Source of the DNA: Bolinopsis microptera
Lineage: Eukaryota; Ctenophora; Tentaculata; Lobata; Bolinopsidae
DNA length: 64,000 nucleotides
Assembly: GCF_026151205.1 (NCBI RefSeq)
Contig: NC_087082.1
Coordinates: 6,331,908 to 6,395,907, forward strand
Reading direction: 5' to 3'
In this document: positions 13,045-25,000 of the stretch, piece by piece
How positions within the stretch are numbered: position 1 is the first letter of the stretch
How the letters are laid out: the number at the start of each line of letters is the position of its first letter
Notes under the pieces: generated by a model
The model's input: only the letters and a program-made list of their open reading frames with translations
Database searches by the model: none
What the model was told of the DNA's origin: nothing
Made by a program: the position numbers and the translations under genes

Positions 13045-16000
13045 GTACGGTTATTTCCCGCTATTCTATGAATACCATTACGTTTTAAATCGAAATAGCA
13101 AATAAAAATAAATGTCATTATGGTTATAACATCACTTTATAAAGTATGGAAACTAACATTGCAACGTCTTTTATACCTCCTGATCTGGATTAACGGTAAC
13201 TCTCTCAGGAACTATCACAACAACAGAGTTAGGAACAGTCATGAAGTCCCTTGGACAGAGCCCTTGTGAATCAGACTTGCAGGATATGATCAACGAGGTA
13301 ATTTAACCATTTCATTAACCATGGTAACCAGGTAACCAGGTAACCATGGTAGCCCGGTAAATTAACCATTTCATTTGGTGGTCGGGAATTTGCTTGTTAC
13401 CTGGTGAATTAGCTTCCAATTGGTTCTGTTGTGAATATTATCCAGGACTAACATTAAACCCAGGTTGACGCAGATGGTAATGGAACGATAGACTTCAAAG
13501 AGTTTTTGGAGATGATGACCAAACACATGAAAGAGGCTGACTGCGACCAAGAATTGCGGGAAGCCTTCAAGGTGGGTTTGACTGTTTGATCCGCTGGATA
13601 GTTGTAGCAGTTACTATGGTTACTATAGTTACTATAGTTACCATAGTAACCTAAGCAGTTAGAGTTGTGGGTGTCTTATCTTTAATCGTTTGTACAGATC
13701 CCATCTTTAATCGTATGTACAGATCCTCCAAATTCAGCAGATTTTATTAAAGCTATTAAGCAAGTTTGATTAAATATTGATATTATACCGTGTGTAGTGT
13801 TGAGTGGTGAATATATAATATATTTAATGCTTATATAATAATATATAAATGTCCTATGTAGTGCCACTTCCGCGTGATATTGTGTGTGAAATATTGGCTA
13901 ACAAATTCAAGTTGATGTTTCTGAGTATTCAAGCTATTGTGCGAGAGAGAAAATATGTTTGTTCCAGAAAATCAATGCGGGGTATTATTATATTATTATA
14001 GTGCTATAAAGGATAAATCGCAACACAATATTCGTGAATGTGATGTACACGGAGAAAAGAATGTGATAGAAACACAATCCTCGTAAAGAGCAGATCCTAC
14101 ATCTATAAATATTATAAACTTTTACTACACAGCTTGAAAGCACATGAAATATAATTATTCAAAGTATGAAAATTACAGCATTGATAATTATACAAAAATC
14201 AACAGCAACCACAATTAAAAATTAATTAAAGCTATAGCGTTTATAAATTCCCCTGATTTTGTGATTAATATTTAATTCTCCCGCTGTTACCTGTTGTACT
14301 ATATTACTTTAATGTAATATGTGTCGCTGAAACGTTATTAAACTGCTTGCATCCCTTGCTTGTGTGAATTAGCGTTTTTTGTATTTTTATCACAGCTTTT
14401 TACTTTTACAATGTCCTCTGCTTGTGTCCAGGACGACAACTTCACTACAAGTACAGTTACCATAGCAACACCTACAGCCTGCGTTGCCTTTTTTATAACA
14501 TTTTTTTGTAACAGCACCAATAACATCATGCTTGTGACAATGTGACGATCATGCAGTGGCTAACAGCTCACAGCAAGCATTTACTGAGACGCAGAAGTCA
14601 GCTTGTGTGAGCGAGAAAACACTTGATGTGGTTGTCGTGGCGTGTGTACAGCCAATCACGTGACAGCTTCAAATTCGAATGTAAGATTGTGGAATTTACA
14701 GCACACTCCCGCTAATAACTTGTGGATATTATATGGATATCATGGAACAGCCTTCAATGTGACCACACAAATAGTGGTTCCAGTGGTTTCAGAACCACCA
14801 CAAATGGTGGTTCCAGTAAGTCATGTCCCAGTTGACACAGTGTTCTCTCTCGTGCAGCAGATTGTAAAGCAGCTACATTCCTCCGCATACAATCCTCCAT
14901 GATATCAGTTACCATAGCAACAGTTACCCTCTATCAACACTCCCGTAGGTCTTCGACACCGACGGTAACGGCTTCATCAGCTCCGACGAACTGAAGCAAG
15001 TGATGAAGAACCTGGGAGAGAAGCTGACCGACGAGGAGATTAACGAGATGATAAGGGAAGCTGATGATGACGGCAACGGACAGGTCGATTTTGATGAGTT
15101 CGTTAAGATGATGCAATCGACAAAATGATGGAAATGTTGTGGTCGAGTAAGGGACCTAGGGAAGGTTACTATGGTAACTATAGTAACCATAGTAACTAGG
15201 GCAGGCTCATTTCTCGATCTACGCAGATGACATAATTCCTTATCTTCACACAGTCTAGGCACTCTAGGCACATTTATTAGTTTAATTTAACTTTTAATTT
15301 ATGTATAAAAAAGTGTTTATTACGATACTGTTCAAGAAGTGTAAACCGTTGGAGTTTTAAGCGCAGTTATTTACTTTTGGCGCCTGATTCAGTTGTACCT
15401 TTGAAATTTCCTGTGAAAGAATATTTATAAGTTCAAACGAAGGAATGTATATAATATGCCTGCCCGATCCATATCTCCAGGATTCGAGCAGGATTGTGAA
15501 CTAACTAAAGTATAAGTCTTTTGAAATCCTCAGTTATTATATTAAGATACCATGTGAAGTCCATTTTTTTCCTTATCATTTCAGAATGAAATTCTTATCG
15601 ATTAGTTGTTGTTTTCTTGGAGTTAAAATAAATGTGAAACAAACGTTGAAAAATTATCCAAAAGTTATCAAATGTTCAGCTAATAAACGAAGTCATACTA
15701 TAATTTTGTATGATCACCACACACGTGTTGAAATAAATATATTTCCCTATTTTGCATGATACTCGTCAATGTGCTACTTTCTTGATTCTTGTATAATTGC
15801 CACCAGAAAAACCTATGGTAAATCGTAGTCTTCACGGGGATCTTTGCCATCAAGTAACTTCTTTCTTTCGAAAAATTGAATGTGTGAAAAATTAAATACT
15901 TGCCTCATGACGAGGAAAATTTTCAATATTCTCGCAATTTTGCCATCGAAAAACATCGAATATTTTAGGTTGAAATATGTTTGAGTTTAAGTTTCAGCCA

Positions 16001-19000
16001 AATGAATACGAAAAACTCTAAAACTGGATGGCATCGATCCCCACTTTCCTTTCTGCTCCCGTTAATTCAACATATTCTAATTAGCTCCCCTCAATTAAAA
16101 AGGCAGTACTACCTTAGATCTACTGGTTAATATTTCGGATGACCTTCCAGTAAAATTTCCGAAAACAAGGACACTCAAATAGTACTAGTAGTAGTAGATT
16201 GCATTCCGATGCTGGCCTGAGTGTTTTGGAGCCTGTTAAACTTTTGTTAATACTTTAATAGGTATTTATAACACAACCACATGCATACAAAAATGTTTAA
16301 CGTGATACTGCTACATATTTGTTCAATTTTTCCATGCCATGCACTGTGAGCCTGAATAGCGAAAGCAAATGATAATGTTGACAGTATAACCGTCAGCATT
16401 TAGTCTTGAAATTGTAACAAATGGGGTATCCATAGTAACTGTAAGAAATGGGGTTAAAACCTATACCACATTGAAACTGTAAGAAATGGGGTTAAAACCT
16501 ATACCACATTGAAATATATGAGAAGCTAAATTCAGGATTGCCATGGTTACCTGGTTACCTGGTTACCTGGTTACCAGGGTTGCCACTGCAGCCTTCCTAA
16601 TTCTTGAAGCAGCAGTTTCACATTTGATTTGTACACTAATTAAACGTGTTTTGATTAAAATGTACCGAAGATGAAATGTAAGCTCAAAAAGAAATCAGAA
16701 AGCAGTCAGATCTCTCAATTGCGACCACAAAACGCGACCGGCCTTATTATTTAGGTGTTTGATAAGGACGGAAACGGAAAGATCAGCAAGGAAGAGCTGA
16801 AACTAGTGATGAAGAACCTGGGGGAGAACCTGACGGACGAGGAGATTAGTGAGATGATATTGGAAGCCGATGATAACGGCGATGGTGCCGTAGATTACGA
16901 GGAGTTTGTTAAGATGATGCAAACAAAATGATGCGGTTACTATGGTAACGGTTGTCACGCTAGTTTTAGTTTGCAAGATCAGTTTTCTCTTCCATGGGGT
17001 GGAAATTCTACTGGACGTTCTTCCTTAAGTTCATATTTAATGTTGAGGTTTACTATAAAATTACTTTACTTAACGTTATATATAATGGGGGTAGTTTCGA
17101 TCAGAGCCGTACTGGCTAAAGTGCAGCTGGATGTGTTGAACTTAAAATATGGAATTTTTATTTTTGGGGTAATTCTAGAATAAAATAAAACTAAATATGT
17201 TCATAAATTTGTGATTAAATTTTATAACTTCAATAACCATAATCCTGTGATGGACGAGCCGCTACCTTTAGATTATGTTTAATCTTATACGACAGAAGTG
17301 AAGGAAATTGGACCTTCATGAAATCGTGGCATTTTAACACAAGTACTTTTTCTTTAGATTTATAAACGAATAAACGGACTTAGGACTTAAAGATTAGCGA
17401 TTCTTTTGCGTAAAGGTGAACGTTTTGTTGACGGATTTTCTGATTTGATGAATTTTGTTCGACTAATATGCTCTGTCAATATTGACTTGTTTTTATCAAA
17501 ATTCGACTCGCATCAACAACAGGGACAAAAAAAATCGCGGCATGTGCGGGATCGCGATTTTTCCCTTTCTTTGCGACAAATTTTATGTTTCGTCTGTTTT
17601 GCTTGTCGCGGTATCGCGGTTTGTGGGCAAAATAATCGCGATTTTCTTTTGTCCCTGATCAACAATAAATAAGTATAAACGAAAGGAATCGATGTAGTCC
17701 GAGGAGCCCTAATCCTCCTCGCGTCCTAAGATGGCGTTTCTCTTGTCTCATATACGAGCCATTAATTGAATCATTTAAAAATGAGCTAAAATATATCGCC
17801 AGTCTAATAGGAAGCATTTGAATTCCGGTTACCATGGTTACCATTGGTTACCTTGGTCATCTGAATAAGCCCTCACTTTTGCTGCTGCTAAATGTTTGTT
17901 GATTTTGTTAGCATGTTTTGAGCTACGAGCGTGAATGAATGAATGAAAAAGAAAGCACTGTTGATAGTACTAATTAGCCTCAGCATTTAGCAGAATTTAA
18001 CGTGTAGGAGCATGCAGTGAAGCGAGATAAGATCTTACCACCATGATAGTGGACGAGTCATGAGCGTGTGTGAATGCAAAGTCCGAGCAGAAATCAGGAA
18101 TCAGTCAGATATCTCCCAGATCACAGAACGAGAAAATTAACAGAACCCTCCTAACACGCACGGTCTTCCTCTTAGGTGTTTGATAAGGACGGAAACGGAA
18201 GGATCAGCCAGCAGGAGCTGAAACTGGTTATGAAGAACCTGGGGGAGAACCTGACGGACGAGGAGATTAACGAGATGATAAGGGAAGCTGATGATGACGG
18301 TGACGGACACGTTGATTTTGATGAGTTTGTTAAGATGATGCAAACAAAATGAAGCGGTTGTCACGCTAGTTTTTGTTTGCAAGATCAGTATTCTCTTCCA
18401 TGGGGTGGAAACACTGCTGGACGTCCTACCTTTATATTTAATGTAGAGACCTCTTACGAGCATGCTTTACTTAATATCATAGCGAGTTCAACTTCAATCA
18501 GAGCCCCTTTGGTTAGAGTGCAGCTAAATATAGAATTTGTAACCATGGTTACCAGGCATATAGTATGGAATTTGTATAGGTTGAAGTTGAGATCTCATGT
18601 TGCTATGTTGTTAAAATATGAAACTTTATTTTTGGGGTAATCTAGGAAAAAATGTAGATAAATATGTTTCACCCAAAGTAGTGGTATTCATTAGTTTGAA
18701 ATTGAATGTTATATATTATCTTTGACCTTAATTCCGCGAAGTATGACTAGAGCCCACAAAGTTTAGATAATTGTTTCATTGTGCAATTATTGCACTACAG
18801 AAGTAAAGAATATTGAATCTATAACCTATAACGAAATCTCAGCACTAGAATCCTTCACAGCTAACATTTTTATGACAATAGACTTTTTTCTTCAAATTTA
18901 GAAACGCATATATAATATAGTATACCATGGTAACCATGGTTACCATGGTTACCACGCATATAGTATGGAATACTATATATATACATACTATATTAATATA

Positions 19001-22000
19001 GTATGGAGTTAGAAGCTTCTTTTATATAAGCTTGTAAGGTGAACGTTTTGTTGTCGGATTTCTGATTTAATGAATTATGTTCGAGTATTGTTCTGTAGCA
19101 ATAAGTTATACTAACATATTGTGCTCTGTCAATATTGTATAGAACATATTTTTAGTAAACGGAATTATGAATTGACTTGTTTTTATTCAAATTGGACTCA
19201 CTTAAATAAATGCATATTGCATAATATCCAATGGGTCAGTACAGTTTACCTACAATAGAAATTCAGTTAGGCAGCTTCTAATGAACCAACCCTACAACAC
19301 AACAATTGGAAGAATGTGACTATCCCGATATCAACCCTCGCGTTTGTGTGCTAAACAAACCCTTTACACTAGGGCTTCTCGCTTAAATAGCAAAACCTCG
19401 AGTTTGTGTGCTAAACAAACCCTTAATACTAGGGCTTCTCGCTTAAATAGCAAAACCTCGAGTTTGTGTGCTAAACAAACCCTTAATACTAGGGCTTCTC
19501 GCTTAAATAGCAAAACCTCGAGTTTGAGTGCTAAAGAAACCCTTAATACTAGGGCTTCTCGCTTAAATAGCAAAACCTCGAGTTTGTGTGCTAAACAAAC
19601 CCTTAATACTAGGGCTTCTCGCTTAAATAGCAAAACCTCGAGTTTGAGTGCTAAAGAAACCCTTAATACTAGGGCTTCTCGCTTAAATAGCAAAACCTCG
19701 AGTTTGTGTGCTAAACAAACCCTTAATACTAGGGCTTCTCGCTTAAATAGCAAAACCTCGAGTTTGTGTGCTAAACAAACCCTTAATACTAGGGCTTCTT
19801 GCTTAAATAGCAAAACACGCTCCTGAAAACCGTGTAGCTAAAACGTTTCGTAGCCTGTTTAACTTTTATCAACATGTATTTATCCATTTTGATAAAAGTT
19901 AAAATGTTTATAAACACAACTGCATACAACATACCAACATTTTTAACAAAATCAGATCTAGTCATCCAGGTTATAAACTAGTTGACTGTGAGATTAAGAA
20001 AGGGAAATATGTGAATATTATATGGATATCATTAAAGCACTGTTCACAGAATCTTTAGCATTTACCCTTCTTTCTTAAACTTTAAGAATAGAGGGCAAGA
20101 AGTTTTATCACTTTAAACTGTATGTATCGAAATCAAGAGGTAGAATTGTTGTCACTTTGAAGCAAATCAACAGGTATAATTTCTATCACTTTGAAGGCAA
20201 ATCAACAGGTATAATTGTTATCACTTTGAAGGCAAATCAACAGGTATAATTTCTATCACTTTGAAGGCAAATCAACAGGTATAATTTCTATCACTTTGAA
20301 GGCAAATCAACAGGTATAATTTCTATCGCTTTGAAGGCAAGGCAAATCAACAGGTATAATTTCTATCACTTTGAAGCAAATCAACAGGTATAATTTCTAA
20401 CGCTTTGAAGGCAAATCAACAGGTATAATTTCTATCGCTTTGAAGGCAAATCAACAGGTATAATTGTTATCACTTTGAAGGCAAATCAACAGGTACAATT
20501 TCTATCACTTTGAAGCAAATCAACAGGTATAATTTCTATCACTTTGAAGGCAAATCAACAGGTATGATTTCTATCACTTTGAAGCAAATCAACAGGTATA
20601 ATTTCTATCGCTTTGAAGGCAAATCAACAGGTATAATTTCTATCGCTTTGAAGGCAAATCAACAGGTATAATTTATATCACTTTGAAGGCCAATTAACAG
20701 GTACAATTTCTATCGCTTTGAAGGCAAATCAACAGGTACAATTTCTATCACTTTGAAGGCAAATCAACAGGTACAATTTTTATCCTTTGAAGGCAAATCG
20801 ACAGGTACAATTTCTATCGCTTTGAAGGCAAATCAACAGGTACAATTTCTATCGCTTTGAAGGCAAATCAACAGGTATAATTTCTATCACTTTGAAGCAA
20901 ATCAACAGGTATAATTTCTAACGCTTTGAAGGCAAATCAACAGGTATAATTTCTATCGCTTTGAAGGCAAATCAACAGGTATAATTGTTATCACTTTGAA
21001 GGCAAATCAACAGGTATAATTTCTATCACTTTGAAGGCAAATCAACAGGTATAATTTCTTTCACTTTGAAGGCAAATCAACAGGTATAATTTCTATCACT
21101 TTGAAGCAAATCAACAGGTATAATTTCTATCACTTTGAAGGCAAATCAACAGGTATGATTTCTATCACTTTGAAGCAAATCAACAGGTATAATTTCTATC
21201 GCTTTGAAGGCAAATCAACAGGTATAATTTCTATCGCTTTGAAGGCAAATCAACAGGTATAATTTATATCACTTTGAAGGCCAATTAACAGGTACAATTT
21301 CTATCGCTTTGAAGGCAAATCAACAGGTACAATTTCTATCACTTTGAAGGCAAATCAACAGGTACAATTTTTATCACTTTGAAGGCAAATCGACAGGTAC
21401 AATTTCTATCGCTTTGAAGGCAAATCAACAGGTACAATTTCTATCGCTTTGAAGGCAAATCAACAGGTATAATTTCTATCACTTTGAAGGCAAATCAACA
21501 GGTATAATTTCTATCGCTTTGAAGGCAAATCAACAGGTATAATTTCTATCACTTTGAAGGCAAATCAACAGGTACAATTTCTATCGCTTTGAAGGCAAAT
21601 CAACAGGTATAATTTCTATCACTTTGAAGGCAAATCAACAGGTATAATTTCTTTCACTTTGAAGGCAAATCAACAGGTATAATTTCTATCACTTTGAAGG
21701 CAAATCAACAGGTATAATTTATATCACTTTGAAGGCAAATCAACAGGTACAATTTCTATCACTTTGAAGGCAAATCAACAGGTACAATTTCTATCGCTTT
21801 GAAGGCAAATCAACAGGTATAATTTCTATCACTTTGAAGGCAAATCAACAGGTATAATTTCTTTCACTTTGAAGGCAAATCAACAGGTATAATTTCTATG
21901 ACTTTGAATTTATCATTATTAAAAGGTGCAGGTCAGCACGGTACTTGTGTATCTTTGTGTGTAAGTGTTCAGATTGAAAGCAACCGTTGCTTAGCAACGT

Positions 22001-25000
22001 GAAGCTGAAAGCAGCGTGATGTGATCTTCCAGTGTGATCTTTCTTTGATTATCACATGATAATTGTGACGTGTGTCTTGAATGCGAAGCCCGAATGCAGA
22101 AGCAGAAAGCACTCAGATCTGTCTCTACCAATATCTAAATCACAGAACGAGAAAATTAACAGAAGCTTACCCGCCCGGTCTCCTTCCTTAGGTGTTTGAC
22201 AAGGACGGCAGCGGCAAGATCAGCAAGCAAGAGCTGAAAGAAGTGATGAAGAACCTGGGGGAGATCTTGACGGACCAGGAGATAACAGAGATGATAAGGG
22301 AAGCTGACGATAACGGGGACGGTGAAGTTGATTTCGAGGAGTTCGTTAAGATGATGCAGACCACAAAATGAAGGGAATGGTTTGCAAGGCTGCAGTCCTG
22401 TCTGCTGTGGCTGGAAATATTGCTGGACGTCATAGTTACCATAGTTACCATAGTAACATTCACTTGTTTTAAATCACATATATAAATTATAAGGGTAACT
22501 TTGATCAGAGCCATTGGATTGAGTGCAACTAAATAAAGAATTTGTATAGTTTAACTTTAGAGTTGAAATCATGCTATTAAAAGGATTTTGTTTTTGGGTT
22601 TCATTCATGAATTTGAATTTGTATTTTGTATATCTTCAAATGATCTCGCAAAGACCAAAACCTTTAGAAGTTTAGATAATTGTTCATTTTGCATTACACA
22701 TCTACAAAAGTGGAGGAATTCGTATCTATTACCTCCATAAATTTTAAAATTATGAAATCATGGCTTTGACTCCTTCACAGCTAACAGTACGATTACAATA
22801 ATTATAAACGAATATAATAATATCATGTGGAATTAAGTGTTACCATTGTTACCATGGTCACGATTCTTTTATAGTTCTATATAAAGATAAACGTTTTGTT
22901 GACGGATTTTCTGATTTGATGACGAATTTTCTGATTTGATGAATTTTGTTTACCTTAACAAAAAGTTAAATCTAACATAATATGCTCTGTCAATATTGTA
23001 TAGCAAAACCAAAATGAATTATCTGAATTGACTTGTTTCAATTAAAATTTTACCCATTTAAATAATTTATGATATTCCAGGGGTCAGACGTCAGTGTTTA
23101 AAACTTTAAAACAACAAAACATTACCCAAAATAGATTGTAGGTTGGGCACTGGGCAATTTTAGTTTATGTTAATTAGTATATTGACGAAAATTCTTACTC
23201 TATCATATCTCCGAGATAAGTTTCAAAGTTTTACCCCTCATCCGAACGCTCTGTCGGGAGTTATATAGCTATAATAGTACATCAGAGTTTACCGTGTATT
23301 ATTAATACACGGTACGGGTAAGCTCTGATGTACGAATAAAGTGCCCTAAATTGAGTGAGATAGGTCGGGAGTACTGCACTGTAGACAGTTTTTGTAGAAA
23401 AATATTGCAGTTATATGGCTGCTGCTATCTGAGAACATTCTAGAAGGGTCTTGGGAGCTGTATATCCTCCGGCCCTCCGGTTACTACTTTACTTGGGAGC
23501 TGTATATCCTCTATCTGGCTCTCCAGTTACTACTTTACTTGGGAGCTGTATATCCTCTGGCTCTCCAGTTACCATCGTTGTTAAATACGTCAAAAAATCG
23601 GCTCAAAATACGGCGCATTCAATGTTCGAGAGAAATGCGTAAGAATACGTCAAGTTTCCATTCAAGTTTCCATTCAATAAGCCCCAAAAAATTGAATTGA
23701 GACCCAGTTAAATTTTGTCCGGAATACGTTTAAAATTTGTCCGAAATACACGCGCAGATCAAATTAACGCCGCGCATTTTGAATTCCTTGAATTTTCTGA
23801 GCAAGTAGGCCATAATATATATAAGGCATAACAGGGTCGCGGTCACAAATCAGCGTGGACGGTCCGCGGTCTAAAGTAGCATTAGCGAGTAGCGACCATA
23901 GTCGCTACTTCATGATACTTCTGATCAGTGAGAGTGGTGGCTAGAGTTTGCTTTTCCGGAACTGAGACTCCTCTCCCCATAGTGGAGAGGGCTAGGACCA
24001 TATTAAGGAAGTATGGGCTCTCGACTTTAGAGAAAGGAATAGCTTTTAGTCAGAAATAGTTTCTTTTAGACTATAATTATAAATAATTAGAATTACTATT
24101 AGGTGTAGCTATCCGTGCATCAAAAGCAAAAAGTGAAAAGGCAGTTTATTTAAACACGTGAATCGACCATTCAACAGCTAGCTGACATACTGCCAGACTA
24201 ACTAAAACTTCCTTTTCATTGATCAGGATAGCTGCATCTAAAACCATTATTTAAAGTGTCATATCAACTGGCCCAAAATCTGTGTAACTGGGGATAAAAC
24301 ATAAAACCATTATGTCAGCACGTTGTGTTAATCTTCACCAAAACGTTGTCGTCAGGTATTTGACCAGAATGGGGACGGGTTCATTTCAGCAGAGGAGCTG
24401 AAAACAGTTATGAGGAACCTAGGAGAGACACTTACTGATGACGAAATAGATCAGGTTTGTGAAATATCACGTGTTGTCGTGTTCATATTGAATTTGATAA
24501 GACAAACTAACATTAAACGTAAATTGAAGCGAAAATGCGCATGATGCAGCTGTTATCAAACTTGTGTAATAACTAATATAAAATGGAGGTTAGACTTAGA
24601 AGATGTGACAAACAATTTCACGGGTCTGGTCTCATCTTGAGTGGACCAAATATCCATAAAACAAACATGTTCCATGTCATTTCGTTGGCCATGACTCCGA
24701 AGATGAATATATAGCGATAACCCTACTCAAGATCATAAACAATATCAGGGTAAGGTTTATGTCTATTAGACATAACCCTTAACCTGATCATAACCCAGAA
24801 CCCTAAGCACATATTTCCAATCCACTACCGTTATAGCCATGACAACCATAGCCCTAAACAATTGAATTCAGCAGCTCATCACGTGATCTAAACAGGTTTT
24901 TGCTCATAACTCCATAGTGAAGCGTATTTACCTTTTGATATGGCAAAATAATATTTTGTGTACCCTCGCGAGGCCGGGGCCGTTCATAAATATTTAAAAA

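Larger units (their letters stand above)
16690..17510 (+). repeat. Duplicated cassette around exon 4b
   Basis: Sequences on both sides of exon 4b recur around exons 4c and 4d. Upstream is gaaatcagaaagcagtcaga; downstream are ttgcaagatcag, ttccatggggtggaaa and, later, gaacgttttgttgacgg with tgctctgtcaatattg. The duplicated unit therefore includes flanking intron, exon, 3' UTR and further DNA. Exons 4b, 4c and 4d thus arose by segmental duplication. Confidence 0.75.
22080..23060 (+). repeat. Duplicated cassette around exon 4d
   Basis: Upstream sequences tgaatgcgaagcccgaatgc and cacagaacgagaaaattaac match the 4c flank. Downstream, ttgcaaggctgcag, gctggaaatattgctggacg and aaacgttttgttgacgg match the 4b and 4c flanks. 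This is the most diverged of the three cassettes. Confidence 0.72.

Noticed and set aside
14642-14902. 86-codon frame in CaM-A intron 3
   Set aside because: It is short, contains a repeated VVPV segment from a local duplication and has no family features.
19344-19826. 160-codon repeat protein
   Set aside because: The 60-bp unit is a multiple of three, so openness on both strands is automatic for a young repeat. Kept only as a low-interest finding.
16755-22371. Exons 4b-4d as retrocopies or pseudogenes of calmodulin
   Set aside because: Each keeps an AG acceptor in the same phase, an intact frame, all key EF residues and its own flanking intron. A retrocopy would carry N-lobe sequence or a poly-A tract, and neither is seen.
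24740-24850. Telomere-like stretch (accctaa-like words)
   Set aside because: Only scattered, irregular matches to ccctaa are present, with no tandem order.
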